The notes under the pieces were generated by a model that was not told where the DNA came from, ran no database searches, and saw only the letters and a program-made list of their open reading frames with translations. Made by a program: the position numbers and the translations under genes. This document shows, one piece after another, positions 50,440-59,658 of a stretch of 64,000 nucleotides of DNA. The number at the start of each line of letters is the position of its first letter. The stretch's first letter is position 1. This DNA is from an uncultured bacterium (lineage in GTDB: Bacteria; Patescibacteriota; Saccharimonadia; Saccharimonadales; Saccharimonadaceae), in contig CALIJI010000011.1 in the NCBI GenBank assembly GCA_938017895.1, positions 6,545-70,544 of the forward strand, in the 5' to 3' direction.

Positions 50440-52416
50440 CTATTCCATCATCTTCTTTCGAATTTCCGCAATCTGATCTCGTAAATCCGCGGCTTCTTCG
50501 AAAAGCAAATTTGCGCTTGCAAGATTCATTTGGTTTGTTAAATCTTGAATCAAACTGCTCCATTCTTCGCGCGGAATTTTCCTTAAATCTAATTTTGGTT
50601 TTTTATCTTTTTGCGGAATGATTGCGCGCAAACCTTCACTAATCTCGCTAGCCACACTTTTTGGCGTAATTCCATTTTCAAAATTATACTTTTGCTGAAT
50701 CTCTCGCCTACGATTCGTTTCATCAATTGCAAGTCGCATCGAACGCGTAATTTTATCAGCATACATTATTACTTTTCCTTCTTCATGCCGGGCCGCTCGC
50801 CCAATTGTTTGAATTAACGCACTTTCTGAACGCAAAAAGCCTTCTTTGTCAGCATCCATAATTGCGACCAATGAAACCTCTGGCAGATCCAGCCCCTCGC
50901 GTAAAAGATTGATTCCAACAAGAACATCATAGGTTCCTTCACGCAAATCACGCAAAATATCACCACGCTCCAAAGTATCAATTTCGCTATGAATATATGC
51001 CGTTTTTACGCCGTTTTCTTCTAAGAATCCACTCAAATCTTCAGCCATTCGCTTGGTCAAAGTTGTTACTAAAACACGCTGATTCTTCTGAATTCGCTTT
51101 CGAATTTCTTCCATTAAATCATCAACTTGACCTTCAATTTTTCGAACTTCAATTTTAGGGTCAAGCAAGCCCGTTGGGCGAATAACCTGCTGAGCTGGTT
51201 TTGGCGAATGTTCAAGTTCGAAATCACCAGGAGTTGCTGAAACGTAAATTACCTGATTGATATGTTTATAGAATTCTTCGAAGGTTAGTGGTCGATTATC
51301 GAGAGCGGATGGCAAACGAAAGCCATTATCCACCAAAACTGTTTTGCGCGCACGGTCACCATTAAACATTCCACGAACTTGCGGTAAAGTCATATGCGAT
51401 TCATCAACTAAAAGCAAAAAATCATCCGGGAAATAATCCAATAAAGTTGCCGGTTGCTCACCAGGTGCACGCTCAGTTAAATAACGCGTGTAATTTTCAA
51501 TCCCTTTTACAAATCCAGTTTCACGGAGCATTTCAAGATCATATTTTGTGCGCTGAGCTAATCGTTGTGCCTCCAAAAACTTCTGATTTTTTTCGAAATA
51601 TTCGTGTCGTGAATAAAATTCTTTCTCAATTTGCGGAATTGCTCGATCAATAATTTCCTTTGGTGTAGCATAATGTGAATTTGGAAAAATATCAAAAAAC
51701 TGCGGTTTTTCTAGAATTTCGCCCGTGAGCGGATTCATTAAAATTAAACGGTCAATTTCATCACCAAAAAATTCCACTCGCACCGCTAAATCTGAGCCAG
51801 CTGTAAAAATATCGACCGTATCACCACGAACTCGAAAAGTTCCACGCGCAAAATCTACATCGTTTCGTTCATATTGAATATCTTTCAAATGCCGCAAAAA
51901 CTTCTCACGATTATATCGCATTCCAGGTTTAATATGAAGCGCCATTTGCATATAACTCGCCGGCGAACCGATGCCATAAATACAACTCACACTCGAAACA
52001 ATAATTGTGTCACTTCGAGTTAAAAGTGCCTCGGTTGCGGCGTGGCGGAGTTTTTCGATTTCTTCATTGATTCGCGAATCTTTCTCGATATATGTATCTG
52101 TGCTGGCAATGTAGGCTTCTGGCTGATAATAGTCAAAATAGCTCACAAAATAATGAACTTCATTTTCAGGAAAAAACTTTTTGAATTCACTGTAAAGCTG
52201 TGCAGCAAGAGTTTTATTATGCGCCAAAATTAAAGTTGGCTTTTGAACCGCTTGAATAATATTCGCCATTGTAAAAGTTTTGCCCGAGCCAGTCACCCCT
52301 AGCAAGGTTTGCTCACGCTCACTTTTTTTTAAGCCATTTACTAATTGCGAAATTGCTTGCGGCTGATCACCTGTTGGCTGATATTTTGATTTAAGTTTAA
52401 ATTCACGCGGCTTCAT
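50440..52416 (-). CDS. uvrB: UvrABC system protein B
   Basis: 658 residues, the damage-verifying helicase of nucleotide excision repair. Walker A is GVTGSGKT (40-47). The beta-hairpin region reads [20 protein letters not shown] and the DEAD-like motif [23 protein letters not shown] gives motif VI, and a C-terminal UVR domain ([13 protein letters not shown]) is present. The -10 TAGAAT ends 6 bases before the ATG with no Shine-Dalgarno, so it is probably leaderless. Confidence 0.98.
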   Translation of the reverse strand: MKPREFKLKSKYQPTGDQPQAISQLVNGLKKSEREQTLLGVTGSGKTFTMANIIQAVQKPTLILAHNKTLAAQLYSEFKKFFPENEVHYFVSYFDYYQPEAYIASTDTYIEKDSRINEEIEKLRHAATEALLTRSDTIIVSSVSCIYGIGSPASYMQMALHIKPGMRYNREKFLRHLKDIQYERNDVDFARGTFRVRGDTVDIFTAGSDLAVRVEFFGDEIDRLILMNPLTGEILEKPQFFDIFPNSHYATPKEIIDRAIPQIEKEFYSRHEYFEKNQKFLEAQRLAQRTKYDLEMLRETGFVKGIENYTRYLTERAPGEQPATLLDYFPDDFLLLVDESHMTLPQVRGMFNGDRARKTVLVDNGFRLPSALDNRPLTFEEFYKHINQVIYVSATPGDFELEHSPKPAQQVIRPTGLLDPKIEVRKIEGQVDDLMEEIRKRIQKNQRVLVTTLTKRMAEDLSGFLEENGVKTAYIHSEIDTLERGDILRDLREGTYDVLVGINLLREGLDLPEVSLVAIMDADKEGFLRSESALIQTIGRAARHEEGKVIMYADKITRSMRLAIDETNRRREIQQKYNFENGITPKSVASEISEGLRAIIPQKDKKPKLDLRKIPREEWSSLIQDLTNQMNLASANLLFEEAADLRDQIAEIRKKMME

Positions 52417-52422
52417 TATGGT

Positions 52423-52451
52423 ATTCTACAATATTTTTTGTACTTTCGCAA
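52423..52451 (-). promoter_or_regulatory. Leaderless promoter of uvrB
   Basis: TTGCGA (52446-52451), 17 bases, TAGAAT (52423-52428), 6 bases before the ATG at 52416. No LexA-type box is recognised. Confidence 0.65.
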
Positions 52452-52461
52452 ATAAGCAGGC

Positions 52462-53070
52462 TTATCCGTTACCGGTGCGTTTATCCGATACATGGTCGTC
52501 GGATGACGGCGCCTCAAAATCGGCATATTTTTTATCCAATGCCGCAATAACTTTTTGTACCAACCGCTCTGGATTGTCATCATAGATAATATCTTTAGCA
52601 CCAGGACTTTGAACATCTTGAAGAAGAGCCGAAACATAATCCGCTAACCCAGCGGATCCAAGCAGAACGCCACAGACCTTACGAGACTCAAGAGCAGTCG
52701 CAAGCTCATGAAGAGACCCCATTCTACCACCAACTGTGATTACTGCATCACTAGAAAGCACCAAATGTGCATCACGACCAACATATCCCATGCCGGTGAA
52801 ATTAATATAATCAAACGGCTCAAATGGTAAACGGTAAGTTTTAATATGCTGACGGAAACTTGAGGCTGGAGAAAAGCCCACACTTAGGCCTTTACGACCT
52901 TTTACACTGACAGCTCCTATAGCTGCATAATGCGGTAGGCCAACAGTTGCGCCAGTTGTTAATGTCTTTCCTTGCCGAGAAATCTCTTGCCCTAATCTAA
53001 ACGCAAGGTCTTTCGACGCCATTACACTCGGGCCACTAGCCGCACCACTCACACAAATTTGATATCTCAT
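52462..53070 (-). CDS. LOG/SLOG-family Rossmann protein
   Basis: 202 residues. The start ICVSGAASGPSVMASKDLA and the central ITVGGRMGSLHELATALE (112-129) correspond to the nucleotide-binding and PGGxGTxxE-like motif of the SLOG superfamily. LOG enzymes cleave nucleoside 5'-monophosphates to base and ribose 5-phosphate; other members only bind nucleotides. Here the canonical motif is GGRMGSLHE, so activity is uncertain. AAGGAG precedes the ATG, which overlaps the upstream unknown gene by 4 bases. Last gene of the gap-rpiB-rpe-pfkB operon. Confidence 0.75.
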   Translation of the reverse strand: MRYQICVSGAASGPSVMASKDLAFRLGQEISRQGKTLTTGATVGLPHYAAIGAVSVKGRKGLSVGFSPASSFRQHIKTYRLPFEPFDYINFTGMGYVGRDAHLVLSSDAVITVGGRMGSLHELATALESRKVCGVLLGSAGLADYVSALLQDVQSPGAKDIIYDDNPERLVQKVIAALDKKYADFEAPSSDDHVSDKRTGNG

Positions 53071-53519
53071 TTTTTCTCCTTATTTTTATAAAGTTTTTTA
53101 TTGTATTCGTCCAAAAGTTTTTGTTGAATTTCTTGACGTGCATTTTCTAGACTTCGATCCTCAAAGTCCACCCCAAGGTTTAAATCTTGCTCAATATCTA
53201 ATTTATTTACAGAAACAAGACCATCGCTACAGAGCACCAATGATGGATGAAATTTTTGCCAAAAATCATTCTCACCCACTAAAACCTTATCGCCAAGAAA
53301 TTTATTTTTTACCGCAGAGTAAGCCTCTCTTGCTAAGACATCGCTATCCTCAAAACCAAGTTCGCGTAAAATCTGGTGAGAATTTTCATAAATTTTTGCC
53401 GACACTCTTGACGAAATAGATCCCTCCGATAATATCTTGCGTTCATTTCGCTCGATTTCTCGCCGAAATCTTCTTTCTGCAGAGCCGCTCAAGCCTAAAA
53501 TTTCCGCCAAACTATACAT
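53067..53519 (-). CDS. Unknown helical protein in the sugar operon
   Basis: 150 residues, charged and mostly helical, with no membrane helix. An N-terminal MYSLAEILGLSGSAERRFRR is followed by a central segment LVLCSDGLVSVNKLDIEQDL. Not recognised. AAAGAGG lies 4 bases before the ATG. It overlaps pfkB by 8 bases and the LOG gene by 4, so it must be expressed with them. Confidence 0.6.
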   Translation of the reverse strand: MYSLAEILGLSGSAERRFRREIERNERKILSEGSISSRVSAKIYENSHQILRELGFEDSDVLAREAYSAVKNKFLGDKVLVGENDFWQKFHPSLVLCSDGLVSVNKLDIEQDLNLGVDFEDRSLENARQEIQQKLLDEYNKKLYKNKEKK

Positions 53520-54489
53520 TTAGCCTCTTTTCATACATTGGCATCGAATGTAGTTCTTCACCTTTTCGCAAGATACCTTTTTTAGCTCCAATATACTGAA
53601 TTACTGAAGTCGAGTTTGCGCTTGCGTAAAGAATTGACTGTTTAATTCCCGCACCCTGAGACCATTGACTTAAGAAGCCCGAACCAAACGCATCACCAGC
53701 ACCCGTAGTATCTTTGCGCGGAACATCTTCGTACATACCCGCTCTAACTATACAATCCCCATCGGTAGCCCAAACACCATCCGCTCCAGAAGTTACAATA
53801 ATTATTTTTACGAGATTTTTCGCCCGCAAAACTAGCTCTTCCGGTTCAAAATCACCGAAAAGAGATTGGGCTTCTTCTTTGTTTAAAAGTAGAACCTCAA
53901 CATCATTCAATAAATTTAAAATTAGCTCTGGATGAGCAAGCTCTTTTTTACCAGGATTCCACATAATTTTCACGCTATTTTTAGCAGCTTCATGAAAAAT
54001 ATTATCTAAAGTATCAAATCTCCCAGATAGATTAGACACATAAACCCAATCAAATTCACGGGGTCTAAGTTTAAAATTGTCGGCAAATATACGCGAGCTT
54101 GCACCACGATATGTTAGGATTGTCCGCTCACCATTTGGAGCTAGAATAACCGTTGAATAATCTGTATTATAATTTTCGGAAATCTCAACACGAGAAGTAT
54201 CGACAAATTCAGCATCTAATTCCTTTAAGACTTGTTGACCTGCTAGATCACTACCAATAGTACCCATAAAACTAGACGTCAAACCAGCTCGAGCAAAAGT
54301 TACGGCAGCATTTGTAGCTCCGCCACCAGTTGCAAAATCTATCTTATTAATATCAATTTTTGAGCCCATCTCAAGAGTAAAAAGGTCATGATTGTTTTCT
54401 TGAACAGTTTTAATATCTCGAGAATTACGCAAAAAAACATCCTGCGTGGCCGCACCAATCGCCAAAATATTTGGGACTTTCCCCTCCAC
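53512..54489 (-). CDS. PfkB-family carbohydrate/nucleoside kinase
   Basis: 325 residues, ribokinase fold. The N-terminal GGGATNAAVTFARAG binds substrate; the C-terminal signature DTTGAGDAFGSGFLSQW contains the catalytic aspartate. The substrate could be ribose, adenosine or a hexose phosphate; the operon favours a ribose- or nucleoside-related one. Start codon is GTG (54487-54489) with AAAGGGAG 7 bases upstream; it overlaps the stop of rpe by one base (TAGTG). Confidence 0.85.
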   Translation of the reverse strand: MEGKVPNILAIGAATQDVFLRNSRDIKTVQENNHDLFTLEMGSKIDINKIDFATGGGATNAAVTFARAGLTSSFMGTIGSDLAGQQVLKELDAEFVDTSRVEISENYNTDYSTVILAPNGERTILTYRGASSRIFADNFKLRPREFDWVYVSNLSGRFDTLDNIFHEAAKNSVKIMWNPGKKELAHPELILNLLNDVEVLLLNKEEAQSLFGDFEPEELVLRAKNLVKIIIVTSGADGVWATDGDCIVRAGMYEDVPRKDTTGAGDAFGSGFLSQWSQGAGIKQSILYASANSTSVIQYIGAKKGILRKGEELHSMPMYEKRLNV

Positions 54490-55133
54490 TAAATAGCTCC
54501 CTTTCGATTCGCTTCAGCAACCATCTCCCTATAGATATGCTCGGGGTTAGGATTATCAGCAATCGCACTACCAACATTAACGATATCCACCGATTGAGAT
54601 AAACTAAATATATTCGAAAGATTAGCACCACCGTCCCAACCAATCTCGACATTCGAATTAATCGCTTTAACAAGCCGAATTTTCTCAAGCTGCATAGTAC
54701 TAGCCTTTCCACCCATTTCACCTAGATTTCCAGAGAAAATCAATACATGCTCAGCCTCTTTGATTGCCTCGGCACAAGTTTCCGGAACAGTTGATCGAAG
54801 TAGAGCAATCGCCGGTTTAATCATTGTCTCAGCTTTGAGTTTTTTAAATATCGGCACTAAATCTTCTTCGCATTCAGCATGAAAAATCACCATATTTGGA
54901 TTCATTTGAATAATAGTCGAAAGGTGCTCACTTGGTCGAGCAACCATCATATGAATATCAGCTTTCCATTCCTTCGGCCACCAAACTTGCGTTTCGGGAA
55001 TCGTTAAATTTTGCGCGAATTCACCATCCGTAATATCAATATGAACTCTCTCCACAAAACCGTGAAGACGGCTAATTTGTTGTTCATATTCTTCTGGGGT
55101 AGTCGCTAAAATTGCTGGTGCTATAGTTGTCAT
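54489..55133 (-). CDS. rpe: Ribulose-phosphate 3-epimerase
   Basis: 214 residues, TIM barrel. The catalytic aspartates lie in VHIDITDGEF and IGWDGGANL; metal-binding histidines are in VHID, IHMMV and FHAEC. It interconverts ribulose and xylulose 5-phosphate. The ATG at 55133 is chosen because GAGG lies 6 bases upstream and it falls just past the rpiB stop. The third catalytic region (WDGG instead of VDGG) is slightly divergent. Confidence 0.9.
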   Translation of the reverse strand: MTTIAPAILATTPEEYEQQISRLHGFVERVHIDITDGEFAQNLTIPETQVWWPKEWKADIHMMVARPSEHLSTIIQMNPNMVIFHAECEEDLVPIFKKLKAETMIKPAIALLRSTVPETCAEAIKEAEHVLIFSGNLGEMGGKASTMQLEKIRLVKAINSNVEIGWDGGANLSNIFSLSQSVDIVNVGSAIADNPNPEHIYREMVAEANRKGAI

Positions 55134-55134
55134 T

Positions 55135-55584
55135 TTATACCTCGTCAATCATTTTATTTCTTCGATTAAATCTTGGGGCGTTTGCAAAAGGAGTCTCGAG
55201 CCAAATTTTAATAGTGTCTTTTAATTCAGCTTCATTTGCAGGATCTTCAAAAACTCGAGCTGGTAAACAAAGAACATTTGAATCATTATCATTCCGCGTC
55301 CATTTTGCCTCTTCAGAATCCCAAACTACGGATGCACGAATCCCCTTAAAGCGGTTGGCCGCCATTGCCATACCTTGCGCGCCACCGCAAAGCAAAATAG
55401 CTCTAGACCCTTCATCAGCAAGAACTTTAACTGCAGCCCTCTGTGCAAAAACCGGGAAATCATCGTTTGGATCATAATTTTCGCCACTAACATCCTCGAA
55501 TTCATAACTATTTTGGCGTAAAAAATCTTCAACCTTCTCTTTTAAAAAATACCCTCGGTGATCTGCTCCAATGTAAATCTTCAT
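55135..55584 (-). CDS. rpiB: Ribose-5-phosphate isomerase B
   Basis: 149 residues. It starts MKIYIGADHRGYFLKEKV. The active cysteine is in LLCGGAQGMAMAANRFKGIR, and NDSNVLCLPARV follows. It interconverts ribose and ribulose 5-phosphate. The CGGAQG loop differs from the common CGTGIG, so a LacA/LacB-like substrate cannot be excluded, but the neighbour rpe supports the pentose role. GAGGAG precedes the ATG. Confidence 0.9.
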   Translation of the reverse strand: MKIYIGADHRGYFLKEKVEDFLRQNSYEFEDVSGENYDPNDDFPVFAQRAAVKVLADEGSRAILLCGGAQGMAMAANRFKGIRASVVWDSEEAKWTRNDNDSNVLCLPARVFEDPANEAELKDTIKIWLETPFANAPRFNRRNKMIDEV

Positions 55585-55594
55585 TTCTCTCCTC

Positions 55595-56602
55595 TTAAAT
55601 ATTTGCAGCTACATCAGAGACAATTTCAACCAACCGGTTAGAATAACCCCACTCATTATCATACCAAGCTACAACTTTTACAAGATTACCAGCAACCACA
55701 TTTGTAAGATTTAAATCAATAATACACGAAAATGAACTACCTTTAAAATCGCTCGAAACTAACGGTTCGTCAGTTACACCTAAAATACCTTGGTAAAAAG
55801 GCTCTTTAGCTGCCCGCTGAAATAAATCATTAATTTCTTCCTTTGAGACATTTTGGCGTAAAACGGCTGTAATATCAGACAACGACACAGTCGGAGTTGG
55901 CACTCTCACACTCAATCCATCAAACTTACCCTCAAGCGAAGGAATAACTTTCGCCGTAGCAATTGCCGCACCAGTTGTTGTCGGTACGATATTTTCTGCC
56001 GCCGAACGAGCTTCACGTAAATCTTTAGCTGGCGCATCAAGAAGTCGCTGACTCGCAGTATAAGAATGAACGGTAGTCATCATTGACTTTTCGACGCCAA
56101 ATTCACGCTCTAATATCGCCATAATTGGCGCAATACAATTAGTCGTGCAACTTGCATTACTAATAATTTCATCACTTCGACTTAGAGTGTTTTCATTTAC
56201 CCCTAACACAATAAATTTAGCACCTTCGCCTTTAGCTGGCGCAGAAATCACCACTTTTTTTGCTCCAGCGCTAATATGAGTGCGAGCTTTCGCAGGATCG
56301 ACAAAAAGACCTGTAGCCTCAATCACAACATCAATACCAAGCTCATTCCATGGCAAGCCAGATGGATCTTTTTCGTTCAAAACACGGATTTTTTTGCCAG
56401 CTACAACTAGAGAGTCCTCCGTGTAAGTCACTTCTTGGTGATAGTTTCCATAAGTACTGTCATGTTTTAATAGATACGCTAAAGTTTTTGTATCTGTCAA
56501 ATCATTAATAGCGACAATCTCAATGTCGTCTCGCTCAAAAGCGATCTTAAAAGCATTGCGACCAATTCGCCCAAAACCATTGATTGCTATTTTTTTAGAC
56601 AT
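55595..56602 (-). CDS. gap: Glyceraldehyde-3-phosphate dehydrogenase
   Basis: 335 residues. NAD-binding KIAINGFGRIGRNAFK, catalytic C152 in SNASCTTNCIAP, the HSYTASQ histidine, and the end WYDNEWGYSNRLVE are all present. Asp in AINDLTD favours NAD. It oxidises glyceraldehyde 3-phosphate in lower glycolysis. AAAGGAG precedes the ATG, with an extended -10 (TGTTAAAAT, 56638-56646) upstream. First gene of the gap-rpiB-rpe-pfkB-unknown-LOG operon. Confidence 0.98.
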   Translation of the reverse strand: MSKKIAINGFGRIGRNAFKIAFERDDIEIVAINDLTDTKTLAYLLKHDSTYGNYHQEVTYTEDSLVVAGKKIRVLNEKDPSGLPWNELGIDVVIEATGLFVDPAKARTHISAGAKKVVISAPAKGEGAKFIVLGVNENTLSRSDEIISNASCTTNCIAPIMAILEREFGVEKSMMTTVHSYTASQRLLDAPAKDLREARSAAENIVPTTTGAAIATAKVIPSLEGKFDGLSVRVPTPTVSLSDITAVLRQNVSKEEINDLFQRAAKEPFYQGILGVTDEPLVSSDFKGSSFSCIIDLNLTNVVAGNLVKVVAWYDNEWGYSNRLVEIVSDVAANI

Positions 56603-56677
56603 TTTGTCTCCTTTTATATTTTAAAATTTCTCCCACTATTTTAACATAAACAATTTGCAAAATCCAGATTTAAATCG

Positions 56678-56706
56678 TTGATTTTTTATTACACTTATGA
56701 TAATAT
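56678..56706 (+). promoter_or_regulatory. Leaderless promoter of the 56713 gene
   Basis: TTGATT (56678-56683), 17 bases ending TGA, TAATAT (56701-56706), then 6 bases to the ATG. Confidence 0.65.
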
Positions 56707-56712
56707 CCTGAT

Positions 56713-57150
56713 ATGAAAAATATATTCTCTACATTTAAACAAAAGATAAAATTTGACTGGATAAAATTCTTTATAGTTTTATCAATTTTCAACTTGGTCC
56801 TAACAATATCTTGCTTTGCTTTTACAATTTATTCAAATTATATGAGTTCCGAAAGCCAAATAAAATGGATGGCTGGAACACATAGACTTATTAGCCTTAA
56901 CTCTGATCATATTCGCTGCCTAGAAACTGGCGGAAATATAAACGCAGAAAATCCTCAGTGTATTTATGCTAAGATGACGGCAAAATCAGGAAATTGCCAA
57001 TATGATAAAGACGGCAAAATCGATGAAACTTATTGGGATAAAAATGCTATCAAAGAATGCAAGGAATCTCAAGAACTTAGCAAAAAATTAGAGAAACTTT
57101 ACGGAGAAAACTGGTTCGAAAAAGTTTTTGAAAATACAAAAAATCACTAG
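56713..57150 (+). CDS. Single-pass membrane protein with cysteine-rich outer part
   Basis: 145 residues. One transmembrane helix (~18-42) separates a basic tail from an outer domain with four cysteines (HIRCLETGG, NPQCIYAK, GNCQYDK, IKECKES) that could form two disulfides. Not recognised. The message is probably leaderless. It is divergent from gap and precedes the CYTH gene, which has its own ribosome binding site. Confidence 0.65.
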   Translation: MKNIFSTFKQKIKFDWIKFFIVLSIFNLVLTISCFAFTIYSNYMSSESQIKWMAGTHRLISLNSDHIRCLETGGNINAENPQCIYAKMTAKSGNCQYDKDGKIDETYWDKNAIKECKESQELSKKLEKLYGENWFEKVFENTKNH

Positions 57151-57263
57151 ACTTATTAAAAATAGTTTGTCATTCAGTAACTTAAAAGTAATCCATGAAC
57201 TACGCCTAAAATATCTCAAAAGATTAACTAAGATATACTAACAAGTAATAATGAAAGGTTAAA

Positions 57264-57785
57264 ATGCCCCGAAATATAGAAATAAAGGCTAAAATCGAAG
57301 ATTATCAACAAACAAAAAAGATATTCGCAAAAATAACTCAAGATAAACCCGTAAAATTAGATCAGCGTGATATTTTTTATAATCTTAAATCTTATAGGCT
57401 AAAAATGCGAACGATAAATAACGATAGTCATGAATTGATATTTTATAGTCGTCCTAATTCTGCTGATATGAAACTTTCAAAATATAAACGTTTTAACATA
57501 AAATACCCTAAGCTTGTTGATAAAATTCTTTCAGCATCTCTTGGTAGGGCTGGCGAAGTTAAAAAGGTTCGGCAGTTATTTCTGAAAGATAATATTAGAT
57601 TCTACTTAGATAGGGTCGAAAACTTAGGCGATTTTATCGAATTGGAATATGTAATTCCTGAAAAAGAATCAATACAAACCGCAAAGAAAAATGTTAAACT
57701 TATAACAGATCAGTTAAATATAAAGAAAAAAGATTACATTGATGTTGCATATATGGATTTAATAAATCGGAAAAATAAAAAATAA
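57264..57785 (+). CDS. CYTH-domain protein
   Basis: 173 residues. The defining ExExK motif appears as NIEIKAKI near the N-terminus, followed by DIFYNLKSYRLKMRT and later YLDRVENLGDFIELEY, as in CYTH proteins such as class IV adenylate cyclase and ThTPase. These bind triphosphates in a beta tunnel. The substrate is unknown. AAAGG lies 5 bases before the ATG. A terminator-like hairpin follows. Confidence 0.8.
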   Translation: MPRNIEIKAKIEDYQQTKKIFAKITQDKPVKLDQRDIFYNLKSYRLKMRTINNDSHELIFYSRPNSADMKLSKYKRFNIKYPKLVDKILSASLGRAGEVKKVRQLFLKDNIRFYLDRVENLGDFIELEYVIPEKESIQTAKKNVKLITDQLNIKKKDYIDVAYMDLINRKNKK

Positions 57786-57850
57786 ACAGCACTCATAATG
57801 GTGCTAAAGAGGAAAGAACCTAAACAATAGAATAACAAAGCATTTACATG

Positions 57851-57899
57851 AAACTGCAAGTCTCTGCCTCATCACCTTGAGTTATACTTGCAGTTTTTT
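57851..57899 (+). terminator. Long-stem terminator after the CYTH gene
   Basis: aaactgcaag (57851-57860) and cttgcagttt (57887-57896) pair perfectly over 10 bp and are followed by a T run. The 26-base loop contains a smaller CTCA...TGAG hairpin. It could also be the end of a small RNA. Confidence 0.75.
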
Positions 57900-57975
57900 G
57901 TTGCCTTCTACTGAATAACTTTTATATCACAAAGTAAAAGTTTCATTTTATCAATAATTTTCTAAACAAGTACTT

Positions 57976-59550
57976 TTATCTTTCCTGCTTCTCACTAGCT
58001 TTTCTTGAGCGAGCCATATCAACGTGTTTAGTCAGGTCCAAATCTCCATTCTGACGAAGTTGCGAGCGAAGCTTAATTCTTGCATGCGAAGTTTTTACCA
58101 AATCTAGCCAATCAATTTTAGGCTCAGCATTCTTTCTTGTCATTACCTCAACCACATCACCTTCTTTGAGCGGTTTATCGAAAGCGTGGATTTTTTCATT
58201 TACTTTAAAAGCATAAGCGTGCTTGCCAATATCACTATGAACCATATACGCAAAGTCAAGTGGCAATGCACCTTCTGGCAAATTATAAATATCACCTTTT
58301 GGAGAATATACAAAAATTCGATTGCCGAAAATATCAATCTGCAATTGTTCCGGATCAATTTCCTCCCCATCACGCAAACGCTGCGCCACATCTTGGAGTA
58401 AAACAATCCATTGCAGCTCATTCGAAAGACCACCATTACCCTTTACTTCAGCTCGATTTGATACAACTTTTGAAGTTTTGCCAGTCAGATAATCTTTGCC
58501 TGATTTTTGTTCATGATAATGAAAACTAGCTGCCAAGCCACGTTCAGCGTATTCATGCATTTCTTTAGTGCGAATTTGAAATTCCGCAATCAATTTCGAA
58601 GGCGTAATTACAGTAGTATGAAGTGATTGATAACCATTTGGCTTAGGCATCGAAATATAATCTTTTATCCGCTCAATCATTGGTTTATAGATTGAATGAA
58701 GAATCCCTAAAACACGATAGCAATCTTCTTTGTTCTCAACAATTATCCTTAACGCCATTAAATCATAGATACGATCAATGTCACCTTTGGTTTTTTCGAG
58801 TTTTTTATGGAGTGAATAAATACTTTTTACTCGGCCAGAAATTTCAAACTTAATTCCAGCTTTTTCGAGCGCGGATTCAACTTCCTCACGAACTTTTCCT
58901 AATTTACGAGTTGAACGACCGAGCCGTTTGCGCATCTCATTCTGTAACCTTTTATACTCTTTTGGCTCAAGATAAGAAAAAGCCGTCTCTTCTATTGTCA
59001 TCCGTACGCGACCCATACCTAACCGATCTGCAATTCGGGCAAAAACATCCAAACTTTCGCGAGCAATTTTTTTCTGTTTTTCAGGCGACATATGCTCTAA
59101 AGTCTGAAGATTATGAAGGCGATCAGCCAGCTTAACAATAATCACACGAACATCTTGACTTAGCGCCATCAAAAGCTTACTCAAATTATCCTTTGTCTGC
59201 GGAAGATAAGTTTCAAGATTTTTCATTCCGCTTCGTGCACGACCAACCTTTGTCACGCCATCAACCAAAAAGGAAATATCTTTACCAAAATTATCCTCTA
59301 GCTCTTCGAGTGGCGTTTCGGTATCTTCGACAACATCATGGAGTACACCAGCAATTACTGAGTCAATATCCATTCCCCATTCAACTAGAATCCCCGCCAC
59401 TCTAAGCGGATGCGTGATGTATTCTTCGCCAGATTTTCGAAACTGACCTTCGTGTTTTTCAGTAGCAAAATCAATCGCCTTCTCTAAGCGCTGTAGTTCC
59501 TCTACTGTATAGTATTTTTTTGCTAGTTCAAGAAGTTCGCCCTTTTCCAT
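57976..59550 (-). CDS. rel: RelA/SpoT-family (p)ppGpp synthetase/hydrolase
   Basis: 524 residues. The HD hydrolase domain has THPLRVAGIL and HDVVEDT (H71, D72, E75, D76). The synthetase follows (GRVKSIYSLHKKL, RIYDLMALRIIV, PKPNGYQSLHTTVI), then a TGS domain near 400-460. The protein stops soon after TGS, so the helical, zinc-finger and ACT domains of long Rel proteins are missing. It makes and degrades the alarmone. The ATG at 59550 is preferred: TATAAT (59557-59562), with TTGATT 16 bases further up (59579-59584), ends 6 bases before it, so it looks leaderless. Confidence 0.94.
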   Translation of the reverse strand: MEKGELLELAKKYYTVEELQRLEKAIDFATEKHEGQFRKSGEEYITHPLRVAGILVEWGMDIDSVIAGVLHDVVEDTETPLEELEDNFGKDISFLVDGVTKVGRARSGMKNLETYLPQTKDNLSKLLMALSQDVRVIIVKLADRLHNLQTLEHMSPEKQKKIARESLDVFARIADRLGMGRVRMTIEETAFSYLEPKEYKRLQNEMRKRLGRSTRKLGKVREEVESALEKAGIKFEISGRVKSIYSLHKKLEKTKGDIDRIYDLMALRIIVENKEDCYRVLGILHSIYKPMIERIKDYISMPKPNGYQSLHTTVITPSKLIAEFQIRTKEMHEYAERGLAASFHYHEQKSGKDYLTGKTSKVVSNRAEVKGNGGLSNELQWIVLLQDVAQRLRDGEEIDPEQLQIDIFGNRIFVYSPKGDIYNLPEGALPLDFAYMVHSDIGKHAYAFKVNEKIHAFDKPLKEGDVVEVMTRKNAEPKIDWLDLVKTSHARIKLRSQLRQNGDLDLTKHVDMARSRKASEKQER

Positions 59551-59556
59551 AAATAA

Positions 59557-59584
59557 ATTATACATAAATTTCCAGAAAAATCAA
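59557..59584 (-). promoter_or_regulatory. Leaderless promoter of rel
   Basis: TTGATT (59579-59584), 16 bases, TATAAT (59557-59562), then 6 bases to the ATG at 59550. Confidence 0.65.
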
Positions 59585-59593
59585 TTCTCACAT

Positions 59594-59622
59594 TTGACTT
59601 TTATATTTTAATATATTAAAAT
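59594..59622 (+). promoter_or_regulatory. Promoter of the 52-residue gene
   Basis: TTGACT (59594-59599), 17 bases, TAAAAT (59617-59622). It is divergent from the rel promoter and the two -35 boxes are only 9 bases apart. Confidence 0.72.
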
Positions 59623-59658
59623 ATATTTTTAAAAGCACCCTATAAGGAGGATATAGCG

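Noticed and set aside
52416..52637. 73-codon minus-strand frame between uvrB and the LOG gene
   Set aside because: It overlaps the LOG-like frame in another phase, has no Shine-Dalgarno, and contains the uvrB promoter.
57851..57899. tracrRNA or structured regulatory RNA after the CYTH gene
   Set aside because: There is no cas gene or repeat array in the window; the perfect stem followed by a T run is best explained as a terminator.
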